Of a DNA stretch of 28,779 nucleotides, positions 1 through 7,169 are shown piece after piece. The position numbers were made by a program, and so were the translations under genes. The notes beneath the pieces are model-generated. The model saw only the letters and a program-made list of their open reading frames with translations, was not told where the DNA came from and did not search any database. Origin of the DNA: an uncultured Oscillospiraceae bacterium (lineage in GTDB: Bacteria; Bacillota; Clostridia; Oscillospirales; Oscillospiraceae); assembly GCA_934589835.1 (NCBI GenBank), contig CAKTOK010000019.1:1-28779 (forward strand), read 5' to 3'. How positions within the stretch are numbered: position 1 is the first letter of the stretch; each line of letters starts with the position of its first letter.

Positions 1-56
1 CGGAATCGGGTGAGAAATGGCAAGATGGGAGAAAACTTCATAGGCAAATCGTGTAG
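1..56 (+). CDS. C-terminal end of an unidentified plus-strand gene (partial)
   Basis: The third forward frame is open from the left edge to a TAG at 54-56, giving a hydrophilic tail ending GEKWQDGRKLHRQIV. The stop lies three bases before a strong terminator stem, which is why this frame is preferred over frame 1 (stop at 67-69, inside the stem). The pattern (G-E-x-W-x-D-G-R-x-x-x-R) faintly recalls the tails of some phage structural proteins, but 17 residues cannot establish that. It converges on the minus-strand cluster. Confidence 0.35.
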   Translation, partial: ESGEKWQDGRKLHRQIV

Positions 57-59
57 CAG

Positions 60-105
60 AAATGCGTAAGTCCGGATATGTTGGGACTTACGCATTTTTA
101 TTTTC
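60..105 (+). terminator. Rho-independent terminator of the left-edge gene
   Basis: A perfect 14-bp stem pairs 60-73 with 84-97 around a 10-base loop (74-83) and is followed by TTTTATTTTC-like T-rich sequence. This is a textbook intrinsic terminator in the plus direction. Read on the minus strand the stem is followed only by TTTC, so it could also give weak back-up termination for the cluster. Confidence 0.85.
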
Positions 106-125
106 AGAAAGAAAGGTGAATTATA

Positions 126-239
126 TGGAAGCCGGAAATCCGTTTTTGGGGACGGAGCGTATCGGACGCGGTGTTCTGGCAGGAGCAGTACGCGCAGTTC
201 CCCTCGGCGATTATCAGCGTGAAACCCTATCGGGATTGA
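126..239 (+). pseudogene. Possible remnant of a coding tail
   Basis: The forward frame 120-239 has no start codon, begins after a stop at 117-119 and ends with TGA at 237-239. It encodes about 38 residues of strikingly protein-like sequence (including FWQEQYAQFPSAIISVKPYR) with G/C at most third codon positions, as in genes of this genome. The overlapping frame with an ATG at 125 and a preceding AAAGG has poorer composition. This may be a decayed gene end or chance; I do not recognise a family. The remaining bases to 296 show no other feature. Confidence 0.2.
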
Positions 240-296
240 ACATGGAAGGAGCGCGGAACCAATCCACTTATCAATAGGTGTCATGTATTTTGGCAG

Positions 297-326
297 CAAC
301 GCCGCGAGCGGTCCCTCGCGGCGTTG
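297..326 (-). terminator. Hairpin ending the minus-strand cluster
   Basis: A perfect 12-bp G+C-rich stem pairs 297-308 with 315-326 around a 6-base loop, beginning five bases after the stop codon of the last gene (331-333). The downstream minus-strand sequence (CTGCCAAAATAC) has no U-tract, so it is not a canonical intrinsic terminator. It may protect the 3' end of the mRNA or terminate inefficiently. Confidence 0.55.
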
Positions 327-330
327 GCTT

Positions 331-942
331 TCATGTGTCAGATTTCAGCGGAATGTGGAGGCAGACCACACCGGTAACGCGCCGGACCGGCACGGTGCCC
401 AGCATCGGGTCCCGACTGTCCAGCGACTGGCTCCTGTTGTCGCCCAGCACGAAGATCTCCCCCTCCGGCACGATGTAAAGGGCGTTCTCCCGATAGGGCT
501 GGTCCTCGCCGCTCCCATGCAGGTAGGGTTCCTCCAGCGCGATGCCGTTGATATACACCACATCGTTCTCATAGTCGATGAGTACGCTCTGTCCGCCCAC
601 GGCGATGACGCGCTTCACAATGCTCTCACCGCCCAGCGGGCCGTCCTTTTCCGTGCGGATCACCACCACGTCTCCCTGCTGCGGCGTATAGCCCAACAGG
701 CGGATGCCGATCAGCTCGCCGTCGTGCAGCGTTGGGAGCATGGACGTACCGCTGACCAGCATCAGCCGGAATACGAACAGGTAGACCAGCAGCAGCACGA
801 CCAGCGGCAGGCAAAGCTCCAGCACCCACCGCAGCCTGACGCCAGCCGGTTCGGGAGCGGCTTCGCTGGCTGTCTCCTCCTCCGGCTGCTCACTCGCCGC
901 CGTATCCGGCCATTCAGGATGCCTTGGGTCCAATTCTTCCAT
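331..942 (-). CDS. lepB: Signal peptidase I, bacterial LepB type
   Basis: This 203-aa enzyme would remove Sec signal peptides at the outer face of the membrane. It has an acidic, Pro/Glu-rich cytoplasmic N-terminus (1-35), one membrane segment (about 37-63), and the family boxes in order: SGTSMLPTL with nucleophile Ser67, IVKRVIAVGG with general-base Lys110, and GDNRSxSxDSRD at 167-178. Length and Ser/Lys dyad fit the standard bacterial family, unlike the two Ser/His enzymes elsewhere in the cluster. ATG at 942 has GAGGT five bases upstream and lies 27 bp after the preceding gene. As last gene of the cluster it probably serves the Sec-type signal peptides of its neighbours (225-, 559-, 1768-aa proteins); that pairing is inference. 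Confidence 0.93.
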   Translation of the reverse strand: MEELDPRHPEWPDTAASEQPEEETASEAAPEPAGVRLRWVLELCLPLVVLLLVYLFVFRLMLVSGTSMLPTLHDGELIGIRLLGYTPQQGDVVVIRTEKDGPLGGESIVKRVIAVGGQSVLIDYENDVVYINGIALEEPYLHGSGEDQPYRENALYIVPEGEIFVLGDNRSQSLDSRDPMLGTVPVRRVTGVVCLHIPLKSDT

Positions 943-969
943 GCGTTACCTCATTCGTCCGCGGGCAGG

Positions 970-1461
970 TCAGTTTATGACGCCTGTCCGCAGCACCGAT
1001 GTCCTGTAATTGACAAAAAACGGGATGCTGAGCGTCGCCTCCCCCGTTGCTTCGCCGCACTGGCACCAGACGGTGGCCACCAGCTGGTACTGTCCCGCCT
1101 GCGGCTTTGTCTCCGCATTCTGCGGGATGGACAGCGTCGCGGTGTCGCCGCTTTCCGTGATGATGATACGGCTGCTGTCCACGGTGGCATCCTCCCGCTG
1201 GATCTGCCAAGTGGTGATCTTACCCGTGGTCTCCTGACCCCATTGGACGGTAAAGGTCAGTGTCTGCGCCGTATCCAGAACGGGGTCATCCGGCGCTTTC
1301 ACTGTCACGCGGACATCCTCGCCCATCTTATAGGTGTTGTTCATGGCAATAGGCGGCACATAGGCCGTCCGCAGGGACAGCTCCTGCCGGTAGTGGCCGT
1401 AGGCCACAGAGATCATCATCAGGAGCGCCAGAAGCGCTCCCCCCAAAGCGCGCTTTTTCAT
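970..1461 (-). CDS. Small exported pilin-like protein (163 aa)
   Basis: Unrecognised family. ATG at 1461 overlaps the TGA of the upstream gene (ATGA), with AGAGGTG in front, so translation is probably coupled; the longer frame extending upstream lies inside that gene and is not used. The N-terminus is Lys-Lys-Arg then hydrophobic to about residue 21, followed by AYGHYRQELSL. This short basic-hydrophobic leader ending in an aromatic stretch resembles that of the upstream 185-aa protein (AFARYRI). The mature part is a beta-rich domain (TLTFTVQWG, ATLSIP, YQLVATVWCQC) with an exposed CQC pair. It is likely a minor subunit processed by one of the local signal peptidases; function is inferred from context only. 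Confidence 0.75.
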   Translation of the reverse strand: MKKRALGGALLALLMMISVAYGHYRQELSLRTAYVPPIAMNNTYKMGEDVRVTVKAPDDPVLDTAQTLTFTVQWGQETTGKITTWQIQREDATVDSSRIIITESGDTATLSIPQNAETKPQAGQYQLVATVWCQCGEATGEATLSIPFFVNYRTSVLRTGVIN

Positions 1462-2015
1462 GGCTGCACCTCTTTCATGCACACCACGCGCAGCTCCGTC
1501 ATCAGCGGATTTGCGACCGCTTCGCCTGTGGATAGGGTGAACATAAGGTTTCCCCCAACGGGCAGCGACCACAGCGCCTCCTGTGCGCCTGTTTCCGCAC
1601 CCCCTGCATGGAACGTATAGACCCACCCCGGGCCGAACTCTCGATACAGCGCGGAGCCCTCCTCGATTTCAACTGCCTGACCGGTATAGGCTGCCTCGCT
1701 CTCCGTCAGGGTAAAGCTCGCTTGCAGGCTGCTGTACAGCCGCACCGCAAACTGCTGTTTCTGTTGGTTGCTCTCCGCTGCGGTGACGCAGAAGGGCATG
1801 ATCAGCACGCCGTCCGGCGGTGCTTGCCAGCGGGGCGCGTCCTTGCTCTCCGCCGATGCCTGTAAGGCGATACTGTCCGGCTCCTGCACGGAAAACCGGA
1901 GCTGCGTCTCCTTCGTGATGCGATAGCGGGCAAAGGCCGTCCCCACCGCGGCCGCTGCGGTCAGCGTCAGGGCCAGCGCCGCCAGAAGAAGGCGGCGTAT
2001 GTGTACTTTTTTCAT
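1458..2015 (-). CDS. Small exported SipW-type pilin-like protein (185 aa)
   Basis: ATG at 2015 is chosen over ATG 2045 because GGGGAGG sits 7-8 bases in front of it. The leader MKKVHIRR plus a hydrophobic core ends GTAFARYRITKE (residues 25-36), the kind of leader followed by an aromatic residue seen in SipW-dependent substrates. The mature domain, about 155 residues, is predominantly beta with alternating hydrophobics (FAVRLYSSLQASFTLTES, NLMFTLSTGE) and no membrane anchor or sorting motif. It is coupled by a 4-bp overlap to the 163-aa gene and follows the 473-aa gene after 38 bp. Probably a minor fibre or matrix subunit; no named family recognised. Confidence 0.75.
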   Translation of the reverse strand: MKKVHIRRLLLAALALTLTAAAAVGTAFARYRITKETQLRFSVQEPDSIALQASAESKDAPRWQAPPDGVLIMPFCVTAAESNQQKQQFAVRLYSSLQASFTLTESEAAYTGQAVEIEEGSALYREFGPGWVYTFHAGGAETGAQEALWSLPVGGNLMFTLSTGEAVANPLMTELRVVCMKEVQP

Positions 2016-2053
2016 ACCGCCGCCTCCCCTTTCTCGTTTTGTCATACCGGGAC

Positions 2054-3475
2054 TTAAGCCATCGTGTCAGGCTGGCAGTTCCGCAGCCGCACACTGGTAT
2101 GCTCCGCGTCCACCGTCAGCTCCACGAGCTTCTCCGCATTCTGTGCCGTCACGCCGTCCAGCAGTACGCTGCCGCCCGTCAGCTGGATGGCCGCTGTGCT
2201 GCCGGCGGGGCAAGCCACCGTGCCGTTGGACAGGTACAGCGTACCGCCTGTCACGGCGATGGGCGCCGGTACGGTCAGCGTATGCCCGCCCAGCTCTATG
2301 GTCACGTCGCTGTCCGCCACAGTAAGCGCCGCAGTCAGTTCGATGTCCTCTGTCAGCACGATGCGTTCCGCAGGCTGCAATGCCTCCAGCGCGGCCATCA
2401 GCTCCTCCGCGCCGGACACGGTCCGGTCCGCACGGCGCACCTGCTGGCCGGTGACGCTGATCTTCACCGTACCGGTGAGTTTGGGCAGTTCCGCGTTCTC
2501 CGTTCCGGAGGCGGCCGCGTTGGCCATCGCTGTGTCCAGATCGGAGGCCGCCTCGATCTCCTTCTGACCGTACAGGCGCAGGTAGACGTTGGCAGCATCC
2601 CCGCTCCCCTCCTGCACCAGATAGAACAGGGAGCCGTCCGCCCCGCGGATGGGCTTTTCCGCATCCGGCGCAAGGGGATAGCCGTCCGTCTCCGCCAGGC
2701 CGGTCAGGAACTCGGCCCGCGTCTGCTCGCCCACCGTTGTCAGTGCGCCGCTTTCATCGAACTGCGCGGTATCGTAGTCATACTCCACTGGCCGGAGATA
2801 CGCCTTCTCCGTGACTTCACCGGCGGTAAGTTCTTCCGTTTCCGTATTCCGTTTCACAGCCACGCTGCCGGTAAAGTAGTAGCCCGTCAGGTCGTAGACC
2901 CAACGGCAGCGAAGCTGTGCCACGCCCTCGGTCTTTTCCGTGTCCACGCGGTCCTTGGGCAGCAGCGTATAGGCATAAGGATTGCTGCCGTGGAGCCACG
3001 CTTCCGCCACCGGCTCCTCGGCGGGCGTCTGGGCCGTCTCGCCCTCGGCAGAAACGGCCGCCTGCGGCTGCACCGTCTGCGCCGCGTCCACATAGAAATA
3101 CAGGCGCTTTTGCAGCTCCGCGTCCAGCCCGCTCTTATCCACGGTGACGAAGGCCTTGGCCGGTGCGTCGCCGTCATTGGTCATGACCAACGAAAGGGGC
3201 GTATCGCTGCCGGGCGCGGCGGCCAGTACCGCACCCGCACGGGCGGCTGTATCACCGTTCAGCGTGACCGTGCCGGAAAAGCCCCATGCGTCGGTCTGCA
3301 CGGTCAGCTCCTGCACCTGCGCCACGTTGGTATACCACGCCACGGCGCCGGTGAACACCAGCAGCAGCGTCATGACCAGCGCCAGCACCGTCAGGACGCC
3401 CTGCCGCACGATGCGCCGCTTCAGGGCCGATATATCCGTATTTTCCGGTTGTTTAACGCTTCGCCATTTCATCAT
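2054..3475 (-). CDS. SipW-type exported protein with C-terminal beta-helix (473 aa)
   Basis: A basic cytoplasmic N-terminus (1-25) precedes a hydrophobic segment (about 26-46) ending TGAVAWYTNVAQ, matching the (A/T)-x-A-W-(F/Y) pattern of SipW-dependent signal regions. The middle (60-360) is beta-rich with a Pro/Ala/Glu linker around 135-160. Residues about 370-470 form short hydrophobic rungs (VTIELGGHTLTV, GGTLYLSNGTV, GGSVLLDGVTAQ), typical of right-handed parallel beta-helices of surface adhesins. The gene overlaps the end of signal peptidase gene 1 by 23 bp, strongly suggesting that enzyme processes it. ATG ATG at 3475/3472 has only a weak, distant GGAAGGA. Likely an adhesive or capping component. 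Confidence 0.8.
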   Translation of the reverse strand: MMKWRSVKQPENTDISALKRRIVRQGVLTVLALVMTLLLVFTGAVAWYTNVAQVQELTVQTDAWGFSGTVTLNGDTAARAGAVLAAAPGSDTPLSLVMTNDGDAPAKAFVTVDKSGLDAELQKRLYFYVDAAQTVQPQAAVSAEGETAQTPAEEPVAEAWLHGSNPYAYTLLPKDRVDTEKTEGVAQLRCRWVYDLTGYYFTGSVAVKRNTETEELTAGEVTEKAYLRPVEYDYDTAQFDESGALTTVGEQTRAEFLTGLAETDGYPLAPDAEKPIRGADGSLFYLVQEGSGDAANVYLRLYGQKEIEAASDLDTAMANAAASGTENAELPKLTGTVKISVTGQQVRRADRTVSGAEELMAALEALQPAERIVLTEDIELTAALTVADSDVTIELGGHTLTVPAPIAVTGGTLYLSNGTVACPAGSTAAIQLTGGSVLLDGVTAQNAEKLVELTVDAEHTSVRLRNCQPDTMA

Positions 3476-4199
3476 CGTTCCGGTGCAGTTCCTTCCTCAA
3501 TTCGCTTTGCAGCTCCTGACGGAGCTTCTGATATGTCTCCTCGCCCAGCTGCTCCCGCAGCGCCTGTATGGTATCCTCCGCCGGCGGCGCTTTCTCTGCC
3601 GACGCCAGCCTGTCCAGCTCTGCGATCTGCGCGCGCATGGTCCCCACGCAGTCGCGCATGATGAAGCTGCAAATGATCAAGACGGGAATGAGCACGCACA
3701 GCAGGAAAAACGGGCGGCTGCTCAAAAGGCTCAGAAAGGACGCGCCGAAGCTGCCGTCCTGCGAATACCAGACCACCCTGCCCACCAGATCGCTGCCGCT
3801 GACGGCCCGGGCGTCGGCGGCGGTGTTGGCGTCGCCCTGCGTGGTGAAGATGTATGCCCCGCCGTCAAAGGACTTGCCGATGACCCGATGGGTGATGATG
3901 CGGTCGGGCAGGTCGGGGTCGCTGGCGCGGTAGCACACGATATCCTGCACCGCCACGTCGGCGGGCCTGACCTGCTGGCTGACCAGCAGTGCGCCGGTGG
4001 AGATGGTAGGCTCCATACTGCCGCTGACCACCCGGAACAGGCTGTAGCCGCCCAGCGTCACATAACCGCGGGTCAGCACCTGCGCCAGCACGCTGGCGCA
4101 CAGCACCAGCGACAGCACCAGCACCGCCGTGCAGACCGCCGAGCCGATGCTGAAGCGGCGGGGTTTTTGATTGTCTGAAAGAGTCTGTTTTTCTTCCAT
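3453..4199 (-). CDS. sipW: SipW-type (ER-type) signal peptidase 1
   Basis: This 248-aa enzyme belongs to the archaeal/ER-like branch of signal peptidase I. It has membrane segment 1 (about 18-43), then VVSGSMEPTI with nucleophile Ser61, ITHRVIG with His104 in place of the bacterial catalytic Lys, and QGDANTAAD (122-129) with the conserved Asp123; a second membrane segment lies at about 162-182. The family includes Bacillus SipW, which processes TasA and TapA. Unlike that roughly 190-aa protein, it has a charged cytoplasmic tail (183-248) rich in Glu/Arg/Gln and probably coiled-coil. It lies between two SipW-type substrates (382 aa, 5 bp upstream; 473 aa, overlapping). Confidence 0.93.
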   Translation of the reverse strand: MEEKQTLSDNQKPRRFSIGSAVCTAVLVLSLVLCASVLAQVLTRGYVTLGGYSLFRVVSGSMEPTISTGALLVSQQVRPADVAVQDIVCYRASDPDLPDRIITHRVIGKSFDGGAYIFTTQGDANTAADARAVSGSDLVGRVVWYSQDGSFGASFLSLLSSRPFFLLCVLIPVLIICSFIMRDCVGTMRAQIAELDRLASAEKAPPAEDTIQALREQLGEETYQKLRQELQSELRKELHRNDDEMAKR

Positions 4200-4204
4200 G
4201 CCGT

Positions 4205-5353
4205 TTATTGGTCGCTGCCTGCCAGCTCCAGATGGATACCCAGCAGGGCGTTTTGTGCGTCGTTGATGCAGTCCGCGTCCTGTCCCTCCAGCCAGACGAA
4301 CAGCCGGATGCGCTGCGGCTCGTTGGCCTTCAGGCGCAGGATCACGCCGTCTGCTGCCGCGCCGGAGATCGGCGCATTCTCCGCATTCTCATAGAGGTCG
4401 GCAGCGCGCTGATAGAACTGCCCCGAGGTCACATAGGGCCGGTACTGCCCGCCCAGCGCCTTGGTGTAAAACTGACGCGCAACGGCGAGGGCTTCCATAT
4501 TCAGCAGGTCCGTATCGGAGGATTCCGCAAACTGTGCGAAGGCGTTGTTCAGTGATTCCTGCTTCCACTGGGAGGTCTGCTGCACCGTCAGATGGCCGCT
4601 GATGTCACCGGTCTCCCCTGCCGCGCTCCGGGGCGTTGTCACCGTGTATGTACCGCTATCCGTACTGTTGGGCTCATAGATGAGGAACGAGGTCCCCTCG
4701 TCGCTGTCAAGCCCCGTCAGGAAACCCAGACGCAGGCATTTTTGCGCCGCCAGACCGGCGTCGTCATAGCTCAGCGTCCAGCCGCCCTCCGCGCTCTTCT
4801 GGGGGAGCGGCAGGGTCAGGGCGTAGCTGCCCGCGCTTTTGCTGTCACCGGCGGCAAGCCGCAGGTTGAAGTCCTCCGGCGCGGACACCCAGAAATCCAT
4901 ATAGTAGTAGCTGCCCTCCTGCGCCGCTGCCGCCTGCTCGGCGGGGAGATTGGCATGGGCAAGATTCTCGTCCTCCGTAAAGGCTGTGGGCCCCTCCATC
5001 CCGTCGGCGGCATCGCCATACTGCGGCAGATACCAGTGTACGCCGTCCGCCGTGGAAACAGGGGTCAGCCCCGCCAGTCCATTGAAATAGTCGTAGTTTG
5101 CGTCCTTCGTGATGTCCAGCGTGTCACCGAACGTGCCGGGCGCATGGCTGCCGTCGGCGGCGGTCACGTCCGGCGCGACCTGAATGACCTTGGCCGCGCC
5201 AACGGTGATCTGCATACCGCCGGCCTCCGGCGCCACGCTGAGAATATGCCACGCATAGGTGGCCGCCCCCACCAAAGAGGCGGCAGCCAGCACCAGCAGT
5301 ACCGCTGCCGTGATCTTCAGGATGGGTTTTCCTGTCTGAAAAAACTGCTTCAT
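4205..5353 (-). CDS. SipW-type substrate with C-terminal WLEG motif (382 aa)
   Basis: The N-terminus MKQFFQTGKPILK precedes a hydrophobic stretch (12-31) and ATYAWHILSVAPEAGGMQI (31-49), the signature leader of TasA/camelysin-like SipW substrates. The mature region carries the segment SFLIYEPN and, near the end, FVWLEGQDADC (353-362) followed by a beta strand LLGIHLEL. The same architecture and motif occur in the 328-aa and 356-aa proteins of this window, making them a family of probable minor fibre subunits. It lies 3 bp after the 596-aa coiled-coil gene and 5 bp before signal peptidase 1. No strong ribosome-binding site is seen, consistent with translational coupling. Confidence 0.85.
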   Translation of the reverse strand: MKQFFQTGKPILKITAAVLLVLAAASLVGAATYAWHILSVAPEAGGMQITVGAAKVIQVAPDVTAADGSHAPGTFGDTLDITKDANYDYFNGLAGLTPVSTADGVHWYLPQYGDAADGMEGPTAFTEDENLAHANLPAEQAAAAQEGSYYYMDFWVSAPEDFNLRLAAGDSKSAGSYALTLPLPQKSAEGGWTLSYDDAGLAAQKCLRLGFLTGLDSDEGTSFLIYEPNSTDSGTYTVTTPRSAAGETGDISGHLTVQQTSQWKQESLNNAFAQFAESSDTDLLNMEALAVARQFYTKALGGQYRPYVTSGQFYQRAADLYENAENAPISGAAADGVILRLKANEPQRIRLFVWLEGQDADCINDAQNALLGIHLELAGSDQ

Positions 5354-5356
5354 GGG

Positions 5357-7147
5357 TCATCTGATGTCGCTCTGGGTGCGCTGCCGCCGCTGCTGAATGG
5401 CGGCGCGGCGCTCCTCCTCGGCGCGGCGGCGGTCCTCCTGCTGCTGCTGCCGGAGCTGGCGGCGCACAGGCAGCTGCTGGTCAAACAGGCGCAGCGCCGC
5501 TTGATACGGGGCGGACGCGGCGGCGTCCTGCTGTGCCTGCTCCTCCTCGGCGCGGCGCTTCTCCTCCTGCCGCTCCTGACGGCGCTGGGCCTCGGCCGCC
5601 GCCCGTTCCCGGGCGCGGCGCTCCTTCTCCTCCTGCCGGAGCTTGGCGGCGCGTTCCCGCTCCTCCTGCTCCCGCTGGGCCGCTTCGTCCAGCAGCTGCA
5701 CGGCATCCGCGTAGTCCTCCCGCTGGGCGCGCTGACGCAGCTCCGCCTCGGCCTCGGCCCGCTGGGCCAGACGCTCCGGCAGATGCTCGCGGAAGTATTC
5801 CAGCTCGGCGGACAGCGCCTGCTTGCGGCGACGGTCCTCCGTCTCGCGCTCCATGCGCTCGTAGAGCCTGCGCTGTTCCTCGGCTTCCTTTTCGGCACGG
5901 CGGCGGGCGGCTTCCGCCTCCTTCTCCGCCTTGATGCGCGCCTTCTCGGCGGCCTTTTCCGCCTTGATGCGCGCCTGCTCCTCCTTCTTCCGCTGGGCCT
6001 GCTCCTCCACCAGACGGCGGCGCTCCGCCGCCTCCTCCTGCATGAGCTGCTCTTTCGTCAGCTCCTCGATGAGGATCTTGCGGACCTCCACATCCGGCAG
6101 GTCGTAGTCCTCCGTCAGCTCCTCAATGACCTGCTTGATGAACTTTGGCTTCAGCTTGCGCTGCCGCGGCTTGCGGAGCACCGGCAGGCGGCGGCTCTCC
6201 TCATCCTCCAGATAGCCCTTGAGGATCAGGTAATTGAACAGGATGTTGTGGTAAATATCCTTCTCGAAGGTCTCGCTGACGGTGGGGTTCTGCTCTACCA
6301 CGGCGATGACGTAGCCGACCTGGTCATAGGAGCGCAGGAACTCCAGCAGCTTCACCGCCGCCTTATAATCGGGGTTGCGCTTGAGGATGTTGGTCTTGTG
6401 AATGGCGCCCTTGACCCGATCGAACTGCGCCAGCTGCTGGGCAAAGGGAGAGCTCATGAACACGCCCAGCAGCCGGTACAAGCGGCTGATGCGGTTGAAA
6501 ATGTCTCGGTTCTTTTCGTCCGTCTCCAGCATGGATTCCGTGCTTCGGATGTGCAGAAACAGGTCCATGTGGACCAGCTCGGTGGCGCTCTCCATGTTGG
6601 AGGTCACCTTCAGCTTGGCGCCGAACTGGTCGCCCATCGCGCCGAACAGCGCATCGTGGCGGATCTTCGTGAAATGGTACGCCTGCTCCAGCGCCGTGAA
6701 GACCAGCCGGTTCTCGTACAGGCCCAACGACTCCTCGCGGTATTTCTGCAGGACGCGGCTGGGCCGCACCGTACCGTCCTCTTCGTTATAATCCTCCACC
6801 AGCGCGGCGTGGCTGGACAGATGGCGCACCACATCCTGTCCGGTGCGCCTGGCGTAGGCCACGTTGACGATCAGCTCGTCCTCCTTGAATTCCTGCCGCG
6901 GCATGGCGATGATGTGCTGGAACGCCTCCATGGACGCCTCGATGTTTTCGACCCATACAGGATCCACAGACTTGACCTCGCGGCGGTTGGAGAACTGGAT
7001 CTGATTGTCCGCGTTGGCGATGGACTCCATGAAAAACCGGTAAAAGTCATCGCCGCTCAGCGCGCGCTGCACGCTGCGGGTAAACTTGCGATAGACGGGG
7101 TCCACCAGCAGATCTTTCTTATTCACTTTCTCTTTGGATGCTGCCAT
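5357..7147 (-). CDS. DUF2357-like head plus long coiled coil (596 aa), cytoplasmic
   Basis: No signal peptide or membrane segment is seen. Residues 1-360 are a globular alpha-rich region containing ESLGLYENRLVFTALEQ (139-155), reminiscent of the NTxENRFV-type motif of DUF2357 proteins that accompany McrB-like AAA+ proteins. I see no PD-(D/E)xK nuclease motif. Residues 361-596 are almost entirely Glu/Arg/Lys/Gln/Ala (repeats such as RIKAEKAAEKARIKAEKEAE), a very long charged coiled coil. ATG 7147 has GGGGAG six bases upstream. It probably works on the cytoplasmic side as scaffold or partner of the AAA+ protein and the signal peptidase tails; the DUF2357 link is tentative and needs profile comparison. 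Confidence 0.8.
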   Translation of the reverse strand: MAASKEKVNKKDLLVDPVYRKFTRSVQRALSGDDFYRFFMESIANADNQIQFSNRREVKSVDPVWVENIEASMEAFQHIIAMPRQEFKEDELIVNVAYARRTGQDVVRHLSSHAALVEDYNEEDGTVRPSRVLQKYREESLGLYENRLVFTALEQAYHFTKIRHDALFGAMGDQFGAKLKVTSNMESATELVHMDLFLHIRSTESMLETDEKNRDIFNRISRLYRLLGVFMSSPFAQQLAQFDRVKGAIHKTNILKRNPDYKAAVKLLEFLRSYDQVGYVIAVVEQNPTVSETFEKDIYHNILFNYLILKGYLEDEESRRLPVLRKPRQRKLKPKFIKQVIEELTEDYDLPDVEVRKILIEELTKEQLMQEEAAERRRLVEEQAQRKKEEQARIKAEKAAEKARIKAEKEAEAARRRAEKEAEEQRRLYERMERETEDRRRKQALSAELEYFREHLPERLAQRAEAEAELRQRAQREDYADAVQLLDEAAQREQEERERAAKLRQEEKERRARERAAAEAQRRQERQEEKRRAEEEQAQQDAAASAPYQAALRLFDQQLPVRRQLRQQQQEDRRRAEEERRAAIQQRRQRTQSDIR

Positions 7148-7169
7148 ATCGGCTCCCCTTTATGCTGCA

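Noticed and set aside
62..277. Plus-strand frame of 71 codons at the left end
   Set aside because: Its ATG lies inside the terminator stem; the internal ATG at 125 has an AAAGG upstream but the codon composition is poor and another frame is more protein-like.
1462..1626. N-terminal extension of the 163-aa protein
   Set aside because: It overlaps the 185-aa gene fully and has no signal peptide; ATG 1461 with ATGA coupling is far better.
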